The notes under the pieces were generated by a model, which was given only the letters and a program-made list of their open reading frames with translations, was not told the DNA's origin and ran no database searches. Below are positions 25,313 through 34,024 of a DNA stretch of 64,000 nucleotides, piece after piece. How positions within the stretch are numbered: position 1 is the first letter of the stretch; each line of letters starts with the position of its first letter. Source of the stretch: Streptomyces sp. DSM 15324 (lineage in GTDB: Bacteria > Actinomycetota > Actinomycetes > Streptomycetales > Streptomycetaceae); NCBI RefSeq assembly GCF_001514285.1, contig NZ_KQ949037.1:1-64000 (forward strand). Direction: 5' to 3'. The position numbers were made by a program, and so were the translations under genes.

Positions 25313-26185
25313 ATGGGACAGCCCACCGTGACCACAGGCGTGACGCAGGTGGACGGGGTCCGCCTGCACTACCTCCGAGCGGGATCCGGTCCTCTGCTCG
25401 TCCTGCTCCACGGCTGGCCGCAGACCTCCGACTGCTGGCAGCCGGTGCTGGCGGATCTTGCCGCAGACCACACCGTTGTGGCACCCGACCTGCGTGGCTA
25501 CGGCCTGAGCGACAAGCCCTCGACCGGATACGACAAGCGGCGGATGGCCGCCGACATGGCGAGCCTCGTCGAAGCACTCGGTTTCGAGACGACCGCCGTC
25601 GTGGGTCACGACCGGGGCGCTCGCGTGGGGCACCGCTGGGCGCTGGACCGCCCCGATCAGGTGGAACGGCTGGCTGTGCTCGACATCGTGCCGACCCGGG
25701 AGATGTTCCGCCGGCTGGACGCCTCGCTCGCCTCCGGGTACTGGCACTGGCTGTTCCAGATGCAGCCGGACCTTCCCGAGCGGCTCGTGGGGCACGACGT
25801 ACGCGGGTATCTCGAGTACTTCTTCGAGCGGTGGACCTATAACCGGCACGGGCTGACACCCGAAGCGGTCGACAGATATGTCCGAGCCTTCTCCCGCCCT
25901 GGTGCCATGCGCGCGAGTTTCGACGACTACCGCGCCATGGAGCAGGACGTCGCCCTCGACGACATCGATGCCGCCGAGGGCCGCCGCCTCACCATGCCGG
26001 TACTGGCGCTCTGGGGTTCCGCAGGGCTGCCCTCCCGCCTGCCGACGCTGGAGATCTGGCGCGCCTACGCGGACGACGTCACCGGAGCAGAAATCCCGGA
26101 GTGCGGCCACTTCATCCCGGAAGAGCAACCGGATGCACTGCTGGGCCATTTGCGGTCGTTCCTGGCCCACGAGGCGAGTCGGTGA
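25313..26185 (+). CDS. haloacetate-dehalogenase-like / epoxide-hydrolase-like hydrolase
   Basis: 290-residue alpha/beta hydrolase with an Asp nucleophile: HGWPQ forms the oxyanion strand, VVGHDRGARVGHR carries the Asp and the two Arg that bind the carboxylate in fluoroacetate dehalogenase. YWHWLFQMQPDLPERL matches the cap-domain His-Trp halide pocket, and GHFIPEEQPD holds the base His. VLALWGSAG is also typical. It probably hydrolyses a C-X or epoxide bond in the cytoplasm; the substrate is not fixed. It is divergent from a CGNR regulator and convergent with the acyl-CoA ligase at 26415. Confidence 0.88.
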   Translation: MGQPTVTTGVTQVDGVRLHYLRAGSGPLLVLLHGWPQTSDCWQPVLADLAADHTVVAPDLRGYGLSDKPSTGYDKRRMAADMASLVEALGFETTAVVGHDRGARVGHRWALDRPDQVERLAVLDIVPTREMFRRLDASLASGYWHWLFQMQPDLPERLVGHDVRGYLEYFFERWTYNRHGLTPEAVDRYVRAFSRPGAMRASFDDYRAMEQDVALDDIDAAEGRRLTMPVLALWGSAGLPSRLPTLEIWRAYADDVTGAEIPECGHFIPEEQPDALLGHLRSFLAHEASR

Positions 26186-26414
26186 CCCAGCCACCACGAC
26201 GAGAGCGGCGCCCCTGCGGGTCCACAGTCTCACTGGCCGGCCGGGGCAAGTCGTCCGAGCCGCCTCCCGGACCGAGGGGCGGCCCAGTTGCTTCCGGTCA
26301 GGCCGCCACGCAGTCAGATCCGGGCCGAGACCGGGACACCCGCCGAAGCGTCCCCCGCGGCCGCGCTGTCGGATATGCGCCGCCTGGGCGTCCAGGCTCG
26401 GCGCGCGGTGAAGC

Positions 26415-27881
26415 TCAGGAAACCGCGACGTGGGCAGCGCGCAAGGAGGCCTTGTCGATCTTCCCGACCGCGTTCTTCGCTATGGCCTCCACCACGAAGA
26501 ACTCGGTCGGACGCTTGAAGCCGGTGAGGTTGCGCGCACAGAGCTCCCGCAGCGCCGTCAGATCGACGGTCAGGCCTGGTCGCGGCTGTATGTAGGCCAC
26601 GACCACCTCTCCCCACTTCTCGTCGGGTACGCCGATCACGGCAGCTTCGAGCACCGATGGGTCGCCTGTGAGGACGTCCTCGATCTCCTTGGGGTAGATG
26701 TTCTCCCCGCCACGGATGATCATGTCTTTCGAGCGCCCGACCAGGGTCAGATAGCCCTCGGCGTCGAGGTGACCCACATCGCCCGTGTGCAACCAGCCGT
26801 CGACGATGACTCTGGCCGTTTCCTCAGGGCGGCCGAGGTAGCCACGCATGACGTTGGGGCCCTTCACGAGGACCTCACCGTCCGTGCCCGGCCCCACCTC
26901 GGTACCTTCGGCGTCGACGATCCGAATCTGCTGGCCGGGGAAGGGAAGTCCCACGGTGCCGGCACGTCGCGGGCCCGCGACGGGGTTGACGGTGGACCCG
27001 CAGGTTCCTTCGGACAGGCCGTACCCCTCGACAAGAGGGAACCCGTAGCGGGCTTCGAACCGGTTCAGCAGCTCGGCGGAGGCAGGTGCGGCGCCACAGA
27101 CTCCGAACCTCAGCGACGATGTGTCGGGCTGTATGTCGTCCGGGAGCGCAGTGAGCATGCCGTAGATCGTCGGCACGGCGCTGAAGAAGGTGGGGCGCTC
27201 CTGCTCGACGAGGTCGAAGAAGCTGTGTGGGTCGAACCGGCGGCCCGCGATGACGACGCTCGCCCCCGCGAGAAGAGGCGTGAGAATGCTGACCACGATG
27301 CCGTTGACGTGGAAGAGCGGCAGGATCAGCAGGCACCGGTCGGCGGGCCCGATGTCCAGGGACAGGCGGCCCATCTCCGTCATGGCGTCGATGTTGGCGT
27401 GGTCCAGCATCACGCCCTTGGGCGTCCCGGTGGTGCCGCTGGTGTATATGAGGAGAGCCAGTGCGGACGGGTCCACATGCGGTGCGTGATCCGAACTCGC
27501 CCCTTCCTTGTGCAGTGCGCCGACGGCGAGTACGGCAGTACCGTCCGTGACGGGCGCCTCGCGGTCTTCGACCACCAGCAGACGCGCACCGGAGTCCTTG
27601 ACCTGTCGGTCCACCTCGACGTCGGTCATGCTCGGGTTGACCGGCGTGATGGTGGCGCCGATCCGCCAGGCGGCGAACAACAGCAGCACGAACTCGATGC
27701 GGTTCGTCAGCTTGAGGGCCACGACATCGCCGGGACCGATGCCGAGGTCCTGGAGCTGACGCGCTGCCGCACGGACGCGGTCCAGCAACTGCGTGTTGGT
27801 GAGTGACTGGCGCCCGTCCGAGACCGCTGCCCCATCGGGGTCGTGAGCGGCGCGGCGGTCGGGCAGTGAAGCGAAGTTCAT
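26415..27881 (-). CDS. class I acyl-CoA ligase
   Basis: 488-residue adenylate-forming enzyme that activates a carboxylic acid to its CoA thioester. Motifs: IYTSGTTGTPKGVMLDH (phosphate loop), VEGYGLSEGTCGSTV (A5), GWLHTGDVGHLDAEGYLTLV (A7-A8), DMIIRGGENIYPKEIE and a terminal KNAVGKIDK with the catalytic Lys. I chose the ATG at 27881; a TTG at 27918-27920, touching the upstream stop, would add 13 residues. It is the last gene of a three-gene operon with the hydrolase (27917) and enoyl-CoA hydratase (28845), apparently controlled by the TetR at 30031. Confidence 0.92.
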   Translation of the reverse strand: MNFASLPDRRAAHDPDGAAVSDGRQSLTNTQLLDRVRAAARQLQDLGIGPGDVVALKLTNRIEFVLLLFAAWRIGATITPVNPSMTDVEVDRQVKDSGARLLVVEDREAPVTDGTAVLAVGALHKEGASSDHAPHVDPSALALLIYTSGTTGTPKGVMLDHANIDAMTEMGRLSLDIGPADRCLLILPLFHVNGIVVSILTPLLAGASVVIAGRRFDPHSFFDLVEQERPTFFSAVPTIYGMLTALPDDIQPDTSSLRFGVCGAAPASAELLNRFEARYGFPLVEGYGLSEGTCGSTVNPVAGPRRAGTVGLPFPGQQIRIVDAEGTEVGPGTDGEVLVKGPNVMRGYLGRPEETARVIVDGWLHTGDVGHLDAEGYLTLVGRSKDMIIRGGENIYPKEIEDVLTGDPSVLEAAVIGVPDEKWGEVVVAYIQPRPGLTVDLTALRELCARNLTGFKRPTEFFVVEAIAKNAVGKIDKASLRAAHVAVS

Positions 27882-27916
27882 GGCGGGCGTACCTGTCTCG
27901 GTGTTGTGCGGTCCGG

Positions 27917-28837
27917 TCAAGGAGTCGATGCCGGCGCGGGGCGCAGCTGCCGGGTGAGGAACTCGATCTGGTCGCGGACCAGGGCCTCGAAGGTCTCGCC
28001 GGTGTAGAAGTCGAAGTGGCCGGCGTCGTACCTCTTGATCTCTCCCCGGGGTGCGGTGCGCGCGTACCTGAGGGTCTGGGCGGGAGGCGTGACGGAGTCG
28101 GTGTTGCTGACGCAGAAGAGGATCGGCATGGCGACCTTCTTCGCGGCACGCCCAGGCCGGTAGGTAGCGATGGTCGGAATGACCCGTGCCGCCACCTCGT
28201 TGCGGAATGTCGTGCCGGGCGGCTGGAGCGTCTGGTAGCCGGGCAGGGCGTCAGGGGCGTTCATGAGGGCCGGCGAACCGGGGGCGGAGGCGATGGGAAC
28301 CATCGCGGGTGCCTTGCCGCGCACTCTGGCCGCCATGTCCCGAGCGAGCACGGGGGTCATTTTGAGCGAGGCGACCGGGCCGAGCGCGAGCGCGGAGGCG
28401 AGACCATCGGTGAACGGGCACTGGGACACGGCCGCGCGCAGTTCGGGATGCCGAGAGGCGACGGTGATGGCGTGGCCTCCGCCGAAGGAGCTGCCCCACA
28501 CCGCGATGCGGGAGCGGTCGACGTCAGGGCGGGCCTTGACGTAGGCGATGGCGGCGTCCCAGTCGGCGAGCTGACGCTTGATCGACAGGAGCTGGCGCGG
28601 GTGGCCGCCGCTGTCGCCGAAGTGCCGGTAGGTGAAGGCCACGGCGGCGATGCCGGCCTGAGCGAAACGCTCGGCGAAGGCGTCCAGGCGCATCTCGCGG
28701 GTGGCGCCGAGGCCGTGCCCGAGGATGACGACGGGCGGGGAGGTGACGCCGGTCGGGAGGTAGAGCCATCCGGCACAGGTGCTGTCGCCGGAGGGGAAGG
28801 TGATGTCGTGGCGGGTGAAGGAGTGCGCAGTGGTCAT
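27917..28837 (-). CDS. alpha/beta hydrolase, dienelactone/CocE-like
   Basis: 306-residue cytoplasmic hydrolase. ILGHGLGATREMRLDAFAER is the oxyanion strand and helix, AVWGSSFGGGHAI carries the Ser nucleophile, CVSNTDSVTPP the acid, and YDAGHFDFYTGETFE the base His. AFTYRHFGDSGGHPRQ is typical of the YcjY/dienelactone-hydrolase-related group. It starts 7 bp after the enoyl-CoA hydratase stop, so it is cotranscribed. In an operon with a CoA ligase and a crotonase it may open a lactone or ester before CoA activation. Confidence 0.88.
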   Translation of the reverse strand: MTTAHSFTRHDITFPSGDSTCAGWLYLPTGVTSPPVVILGHGLGATREMRLDAFAERFAQAGIAAVAFTYRHFGDSGGHPRQLLSIKRQLADWDAAIAYVKARPDVDRSRIAVWGSSFGGGHAITVASRHPELRAAVSQCPFTDGLASALALGPVASLKMTPVLARDMAARVRGKAPAMVPIASAPGSPALMNAPDALPGYQTLQPPGTTFRNEVAARVIPTIATYRPGRAAKKVAMPILFCVSNTDSVTPPAQTLRYARTAPRGEIKRYDAGHFDFYTGETFEALVRDQIEFLTRQLRPAPASTP

Positions 28838-28844
28838 CGTCTGC

Positions 28845-29819
28845 TCACCGCCGCGTCGTCTTCATCGAGCGGTGCCCGGGCACGCTGCCCGAGGCGAGCG
28901 CCTGGGCGTAGGTGTCCGGGTTGTAGAGCGGGAGCTCGCCGGTGACGTCCGTCGTCTTCATGTAGTCGAGCATCAGTTCCTGGCCGTCCTTCGACATGAC
29001 TCGGGTGAAGAACTCGGCGCGTTCGACGTGGAGTCCGTCCTCCAGGGGCATCGAGCCGCCGAGGTATACCGACCTCTTGGCGGCCGCGACCGACCCCTTC
29101 GACCGCCGGCCGAAGTGCTCTGCGAGCTCGACCGCCTGCGCGACGACCTTGTCCTGGGGTACGACCTTGTCGACCGCCCCGTTGGCGAGCGCTTCCGCGG
29201 GCGTGAACGGCTTGCCTTCGAGGATCGCGGCCAGGGACCGGTGGGTGCCGATCAGGCGGGTCAGCCGCTGGGTGCCGCCTCCGCCCGGGATGATGCCGAG
29301 GAGGATTTCGGGCTGGCCGATGAAGAAGTCCCCGTCGGCCATGACCCGCAGATCGCAGGCCCAGGCGAACTCGGCGCCGAGGCCGAGAGCCGAACCGTTG
29401 AGCGCGGCGACGAAGAGGACACCGCTGGCGTTCATCCGGAGGAAGGTCGTGTGCAGACGCTCCAGCTGGAGGGCACCCCGCATCGGGGTCCTGCGCATGA
29501 GTGCCCCGAGGACCCGGGACCGGTCCACGTGCTTCGCCATGCGTACGACGGCGGCGGCACCGCGTCGGCCGACCGTCGGGCTCGCGGCGCCCTCTTCCTG
29601 CAGCCACCGGACCGCGGCATGGCTGACGAACCGCTCGGGATGTGCCCCGGTGAAGACGACGGCACGGATGCTCGGATCGCGGTCGACCCGGGTCACCAGC
29701 TTGTCCAGCTGCTGGGCGATGTCGAGGCCGAACAACTGGTGCGGGCCGCCGTCGACCCGGACGACAAGGACGGCTCCGCGGTCCTCGATCTCCAGATGAC
29801 CCTTGTCTTTGTATGGCAT
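28845..29819 (-). CDS. enoyl-CoA hydratase/isomerase family protein
   Basis: 324-residue crotonase-fold protein. The second oxyanion segment is LNGSALGLGAEFAWACDLRV, followed by IGQPEILLGIIPGGGGTQRL and the active-site Glu. The first segment, FTGAHPERFVSHAAV, lacks the common CAGAD. A long C-terminal helix pair ends GSVPGHRSMKTTRR. The start is the ATG at 29819 with GGGAG upstream. It leads the minus-strand operon 29819-26415. The operator at 29985 lies 166 bp upstream. Confidence 0.88.
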   Translation of the reverse strand: MPYKDKGHLEIEDRGAVLVVRVDGGPHQLFGLDIAQQLDKLVTRVDRDPSIRAVVFTGAHPERFVSHAAVRWLQEEGAASPTVGRRGAAAVVRMAKHVDRSRVLGALMRRTPMRGALQLERLHTTFLRMNASGVLFVAALNGSALGLGAEFAWACDLRVMADGDFFIGQPEILLGIIPGGGGTQRLTRLIGTHRSLAAILEGKPFTPAEALANGAVDKVVPQDKVVAQAVELAEHFGRRSKGSVAAAKRSVYLGGSMPLEDGLHVERAEFFTRVMSKDGQELMLDYMKTTDVTGELPLYNPDTYAQALASGSVPGHRSMKTTRR

Positions 29820-29982
29820 GGATTCTGCTCCCGTGCTGGGTTCATGGGGGAGTGCAAAGCGAGTGAGGGAGGGGCTGCCGGCGCCAGGAATCTGGGACAG
29901 TGCGTGAAAGCCCGTCCGGGGAGGCGCGCCCGTGTCCGAAACGGCACGTCGCTCGAGATGTGTACTATTGCCGTGACGAGTT

Positions 29983-29999
29983 ACATAACCAAGTTATTT
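29983..29999. promoter_or_regulatory. TetR operator ACATAAC-CAA-GTTATTT
   Basis: ATAAC and GTTAT arms spaced by 3 bp (29985-29997), flanked by AC and TT. The same arrangement, with identical flanks, occurs at 31667-31683 before the SDR. It lies 34 bp before the TetR start. Confidence 0.7.
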
Positions 30000-30030
30000 C
30001 AAGAGTGTCAATGGTGGAGGCGCGAGAGGC

Positions 30031-30714
30031 ATGGCAGGGCGGCCGAGGCTCGATGACGCACCGGAGCGGCTTGTGCGAGCCGCTGTCGGCCTGCTGGCCG
30101 AACAGGGGCCGTCGGCCATCAAGGCGCGTACGGTGGCGTCCGCGAGCGGGCTGTCGACGATGGTCGTCTACGGCCATTTCGGTGGGATCCCCGAACTGAT
30201 GCGGGCCGTCGCCGACCACGGCTTCAGGGAGCTCGGCGCGGCGTTCGCCCAGGTGCCGGTGACGGATGATCCGATCGCGGATCTCTTCGCCATGGCTTTG
30301 ACCTGCCGCCGAGTGGCCCACGAGAACCCTCACCTGTACGACCTGATGTTCGGCCTGTCCACTCGTGCGACGTACCGGCCGCTGTCGGACGCGGACCTTC
30401 GCTTGAGCGGACATTCGCCGGCCTTCCGGGATGCCCACGTCCATATCACCGCGGCATGTCGACGGCTCGTGGACTCGGGCAGGGCCGAGCGGCAGGAACC
30501 TGAAGTCATAGCCGCCCAGTTGTGGAGTCTGGTCCACGGGTACGTCACCCTTGAGCTGGCCGAGCACTTCGGCGAGTTCGAGGATCCCGTGGTGCAGGTG
30601 ATGCGGCCGATGGGCGTGAACTTCTCTGTCGGTCTGGGCGACGAGCGGGAACGGGCCGAAGCCTCGCACGAGGCGGGCGCGCGCCTGTACGACTCAATCG
30701 TTCAAGGTCGGTGA
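30031..30714 (+). CDS. TetR/AcrR regulator with WHG-type ligand domain
   Basis: 227-residue regulator. The start MAGRPRLDDAPERLVRAAVG leads into the HTH KARTVASASGLSTMVVYGHF. The C-terminal part with CRRVAHENPHLYDLMFG and LWSLVHGYVTLELAEHFGE is the TetR_C_33/WHG type. It is divergent from the hydratase-hydrolase-ligase operon (29819-26415), with an operator between them. A second copy of that operator precedes the SDR at 30763-31659 just downstream, so one repressor probably governs the whole 26.4-31.7 kb block. Confidence 0.9.
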   Translation: MAGRPRLDDAPERLVRAAVGLLAEQGPSAIKARTVASASGLSTMVVYGHFGGIPELMRAVADHGFRELGAAFAQVPVTDDPIADLFAMALTCRRVAHENPHLYDLMFGLSTRATYRPLSDADLRLSGHSPAFRDAHVHITAACRRLVDSGRAERQEPEVIAAQLWSLVHGYVTLELAEHFGEFEDPVVQVMRPMGVNFSVGLGDERERAEASHEAGARLYDSIVQGR

Positions 30715-30762
30715 AAGTCGGTAGGGCAGGGCGCTGTCCCGCGCGGGACCACCCATGTGCGG

Positions 30763-31659
30763 CTAGGGCGACTTGGTCTCCGCGGCAGAGGCACCGGTGC
30801 CCGGCGTGAGCTGGTCATGCCTCCCCAGCGCCGCGACCTCCCGTTCGAGGGACGGAACGGCACGGGCCGCGAAGCGCCTCGCCCATGGCCAGGCCAGTGG
30901 CGAATTCAGCGCTGCCTTGGCCCAGTTGGCCACGACGACCGCGCGGGGGACGTACACGCGGCTGCGGCGGCGGACGAGCCCGTCGACGATCGCGGCAGCC
31001 GCCCGGTCGGCACTCGTGGTGACATTGCCCGGGTAGGGAAGCCGGTTGCGCAGACCCTGGAACGAGGGAAGGTCCGCTTCGGCGCCCCGGACGAGATCCG
31101 TGTCGATCCAGGAGGGGTGCACCAGGCCGACCGTGACGCCGAGGTGCGCCACCTCCTGGCGGTAGGTCAGGGCGAGCAGCTCGGCCGCGGCCTTGCTGGC
31201 GCCGTAGGAGGCCATCGCCGCCAGCGGCATGAAGGACAGCGCGGACGCCACGACCAGTACGTGTCCCCGGCTGCGCTCCAGATGGGGCGTCACGTACTTG
31301 AGGGTTCGGAAGACACCGTTCAGATTGATGTCCAGGACCCGCTCGAACGACGCCTCGTCCGTCTGTCGCACGGTCCCGTACGCCACGACCCCGGCATTGG
31401 CGACGACCAGATCGATGCCGCCCATGACCCCCGCGGCCTCGTCGATCGCTGACCGCAGGACGGTGCCGTCGCGCACATCGGCCTCACGCCAGGAAGCGGC
31501 GGGGCCCAGCTCGCGGGCGAGGTCACGGAGCCGATCGGGTTCCAGTCCGATCAAGGCCACCTGAGCGCCTCGGGCGATGGCCAGGCGGGCCACCTTCTCG
31601 CCGATGCCGCGCGCCGCTCCGGTGACAACCAGTTTTCTGCCCAGCAAGTCACGTTTCAT
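30763..31659 (-). CDS. short-chain dehydrogenase/reductase
   Basis: 298-residue SDR: cofactor motif TGAARGIGEKVARLA, VANAGVVAYG, Ser in VASALSFMPL, Tyr-Lys in YGASKAAAELLAL, and VHPSWIDTDLV. The extended C-terminus (ARRFAARAVPSLEREVAALG) resembles membrane-associated or lipid-type SDRs, though no clear transmembrane helix is visible. The start is the ATG at 31659. Its promoter carries ATAAC-N3-GTTAT (31669-31681), so it probably belongs to the TetR (30031) regulon and supplies the dehydrogenation step to the CoA pathway. Confidence 0.9.
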   Translation of the reverse strand: MKRDLLGRKLVVTGAARGIGEKVARLAIARGAQVALIGLEPDRLRDLARELGPAASWREADVRDGTVLRSAIDEAAGVMGGIDLVVANAGVVAYGTVRQTDEASFERVLDINLNGVFRTLKYVTPHLERSRGHVLVVASALSFMPLAAMASYGASKAAAELLALTYRQEVAHLGVTVGLVHPSWIDTDLVRGAEADLPSFQGLRNRLPYPGNVTTSADRAAAAIVDGLVRRRSRVYVPRAVVVANWAKAALNSPLAWPWARRFAARAVPSLEREVAALGRHDQLTPGTGASAAETKSP

Positions 31660-31666
31660 GGCCGCA

Positions 31667-31683
31667 ACATAACTTCGTTATTT
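31667..31683. promoter_or_regulatory. TetR operator ACATAAC-TTC-GTTATTT
   Basis: Same arms, spacing and flanks as 29983-29999; only the 3-bp centre differs. It lies 10 bp upstream of the SDR start, where a bound repressor would block transcription. Confidence 0.7.
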
Positions 31684-31754
31684 ATTGAGCGCAAGATGTC
31701 GCGCGGATGAATTGTCACCGCTCCACCTGCTGGGTCTTACGACTGGACGAACCT

Positions 31755-32264
31755 ATGCTGACGGTCATGAGGCGGACATCCTTTGCGCACTGGCCCTGTT
31801 CGATCGCGCGCACCATGGACCTGCTCGGGGACTGGTGGACGCCGTTGGTGCTGCGTGAGGCGTTCTACGGGATCCGGCGGTTCGACGCGTTCCAGGTGTC
31901 ACTGGGGATCGCGCGCAACACATTGACGGACCGGTTGCGTCGGCTGGTGGACGAGGGGCTGCTGGAGAAACGGCCGTACCAGACGGAGCCGGTTCGGTAC
32001 GACTACGTGCTCACGGAGAAGGGGCGCGACTTCTACGGTGTGCTGCTGGTGATGAACCGGTGGGGGGACCGCTGGCTGTCCGGTGAACAGGGCCCGCCGG
32101 TAGTCATGCGGCACGAGGCCTGCGGACAGGAAGCCCACGCCGAGGTGGTGTGTTCTTCCTGCGGTGAGCAGATGACCGCGGAGAACACCAGTCCTCGGAT
32201 GGGCCCCGGCTATCCGCCACACCTGGCCGAACGGCCGGATGTGCGGGAGCGTTTCGCCGGCTGA
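31755..32264 (+). CDS. HxlR family regulator
   Basis: 169-residue HxlR protein: HWPCSIARTMDLLGDWWTPL carries the N-terminal Cys and the hallmark helix, GIARNTLTDRLRRLVDE the recognition region. A C-terminal Cys cluster HEACGQEAHAEVVCSSCGEQ could bind metal or form a disulfide. The ATG at 31755 is listed; the ATG at 31767 is possible and the frame is open to 31707. It is followed by the SRPBCC-LLM pair and may control it or the divergent SDR. Confidence 0.87.
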   Translation: MLTVMRRTSFAHWPCSIARTMDLLGDWWTPLVLREAFYGIRRFDAFQVSLGIARNTLTDRLRRLVDEGLLEKRPYQTEPVRYDYVLTEKGRDFYGVLLVMNRWGDRWLSGEQGPPVVMRHEACGQEAHAEVVCSSCGEQMTAENTSPRMGPGYPPHLAERPDVRERFAG

Positions 32265-32379
32265 CTCAGCGGCTCTGCCGGGGCTGCGCTTTCCCTTGAC
32301 AGGTGAGTCCATCTACGCAACTTTACTGGTCACGTCAGGTCATGGGAGTTCTCGGATCGGCATGGAGGCTGCAGGAAAC

Positions 32380-32913
32380 ATGGAGTGGACAGGCGCGCGC
32401 TATGCGGACAAGCCGACGGTGGAGGTCCGCACCTGGATCGCGGCCCCGCCCGAACAGGTGTGGACGCTCGTGTCCGACATCGAGTTGATGCCGCGTATGA
32501 GCTCCGAACTGCAGTCCGTCGAATGGCTGGACGGCAGGACCGCCCCTGCCCTGGGAGCCCGGTTCATCGGCCGGAGCAAGCACGAGGCACTCGGGGAGTG
32601 GGCCACCACCTCCCACATCGTCGAGTGCGAGCCGCCGAGGCTGCTTGCCTGGGCCGTCGAGAACCCGCAGAACCCGACGGCGATCTGGCGGTTCACGTTG
32701 GAGCCGCAGGGCGGTGGCACTCTGCTGAGCGAATGGATGCAGATGGGGCCGGCCCGTTCGGGCCTCTCCTTCGCCATCGATCGCATGCCGGAGAAGGAGC
32801 AGAAGATCGTCTTCGTGCGCATGCGGGAGTTCGAGGCCAACATGACCATCACCCTCGAAGAGATCAAGAAGCTGGCCGAGAGGGCCCGGCCCGCGGGCGA
32901 GGCGAGGCTCTGA
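32380..32913 (+). CDS. SRPBCC (START-like) family protein
   Basis: 177-residue helix-grip protein: EVRTWIAAPPEQVWTLVSDI, then PALGARFIGRSKH, LLAWAVENP, and GGGTLLSEWMQMGPARSG. Such proteins bind hydrophobic small molecules or act as cyclases/hydrolases. The ATG at 32380 has GGAGG 11 bp and AGGA 3 bp upstream; an ATG at 32362 is possible. Its stop overlaps the start of the LLM oxidoreductase (TGATG at 32911-32915), so the two are translationally coupled and probably act on the same substrate. Confidence 0.85.
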   Translation: MEWTGARYADKPTVEVRTWIAAPPEQVWTLVSDIELMPRMSSELQSVEWLDGRTAPALGARFIGRSKHEALGEWATTSHIVECEPPRLLAWAVENPQNPTAIWRFTLEPQGGGTLLSEWMQMGPARSGLSFAIDRMPEKEQKIVFVRMREFEANMTITLEEIKKLAERARPAGEARL

Positions 32914-33974
32914 TGCGTACCTCCACCACGATCGAAGCTTCCGGGGGCGACTGGCGGGAGATCGTCGCCTATGTCACCGAGGCGGAGAAGCTCGGTCTCG
33001 ACATCTGCTGGGTGGCGGAGGCGTGGGGCTCCGAGGCCCCCTCGCCGTTGGGCTACCTCGCGGCGAAGACCGAGCGCATGCTCCTCGGAACCGGAATCAT
33101 CCAACTCGGCACCCGCACGCCGATGGCCATCGCCCGCGCCGCGATCACACTGTCGCAGATCTCCGAGGGGCGCTTCCTTCTCGGCCTGGGCCCCTCCGGG
33201 CCGCAGGTGATCGAGGGGCTGCACGGCGTGTCCTTCGCCCGGCCGCTGGTGCGGATGCGGGAGACCGTCGAGATCGTGCGGGAGGCCGCCGCGGGCGGCA
33301 AAGTCTCCTACTCAGGAAAGGAGTTCCGGATTCCGCTGCCGGGCGGGCAGGCGAAGCCCATGCGTCTGTCGATGCGTGCCGAGCATGACATTCCGGTCTA
33401 CCTCGCCACTCTCTCGCCGAAGATGCTGCACCTGACCGGTGAGATCGCCGATGGGTGGCTGGGCACCAGTTTCGTGCCCGAGGGCGCCAAGGAGGCGTAC
33501 TTCGACCACCTGGACCAGGGCCTTGCCGCCGCCGGTCGCGCCCGTGCCGACCTCGACATCTGCCAAGGCGCCGAGGTCGCCTTCGCGGATGACGAGGACG
33601 CGCTGAGCGCGATGGTGGCCGGACGCAAGAAGGAACTTGCCTTCAGCCTCGGCGGCATGGGTTCCGCGACCACAAACTTCTACAACAACGCCTACAGCCG
33701 CCAGGGTTGGGCCGAGGTGGCGGCCGAAGTCCGGACACGTTGGCAGGCCGGGGACCGGGACGGCGCGGTCGGCCTGATCACCGACGAAATGGTGCTGGCG
33801 ACCACTCTGATCGGAACCGAGGGCATGGTGCGCCAACGGCTGCGTGTGTGGCGCGACGCCGGTGTGGACACCGTACGTTTCTATCCGGCCGGAGAGACCC
33901 TCGACGCTCGGCTCACCACTATCGGCCGGGCCATCGACCTGGTCCGTGACATCGAGAACGAGGCGGCACGGTAG
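32913..33974 (+). CDS. LLM-class flavin-dependent oxidoreductase
   Basis: 353-residue luciferase-like TIM-barrel enzyme using FMN or F420. Signs: EAEKLGLDICWVAEAWGSEA, LGTGIIQLGTRTPMAIARAA, SEGRFLLGLGPSGPQVIEGL, and a C-terminal STRAND-helix IGTEGMVRQRLRVWRDAGVD. Length is normal for the F420-dependent MSMEG-like subgroup, but the cofactor cannot be settled by eye. It starts inside the stop of the SRPBCC gene. A monooxygenation or hydride transfer on the ligand of that partner is a reasonable guess. Confidence 0.9.
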   Translation: MRTSTTIEASGGDWREIVAYVTEAEKLGLDICWVAEAWGSEAPSPLGYLAAKTERMLLGTGIIQLGTRTPMAIARAAITLSQISEGRFLLGLGPSGPQVIEGLHGVSFARPLVRMRETVEIVREAAAGGKVSYSGKEFRIPLPGGQAKPMRLSMRAEHDIPVYLATLSPKMLHLTGEIADGWLGTSFVPEGAKEAYFDHLDQGLAAAGRARADLDICQGAEVAFADDEDALSAMVAGRKKELAFSLGGMGSATTNFYNNAYSRQGWAEVAAEVRTRWQAGDRDGAVGLITDEMVLATTLIGTEGMVRQRLRVWRDAGVDTVRFYPAGETLDARLTTIGRAIDLVRDIENEAAR

Positions 33975-34024
33975 CGGCACGGCCGGGTGCGGTCGAGGAG
34001 TGCTGTTGCAGGCGTTGGTCGACG

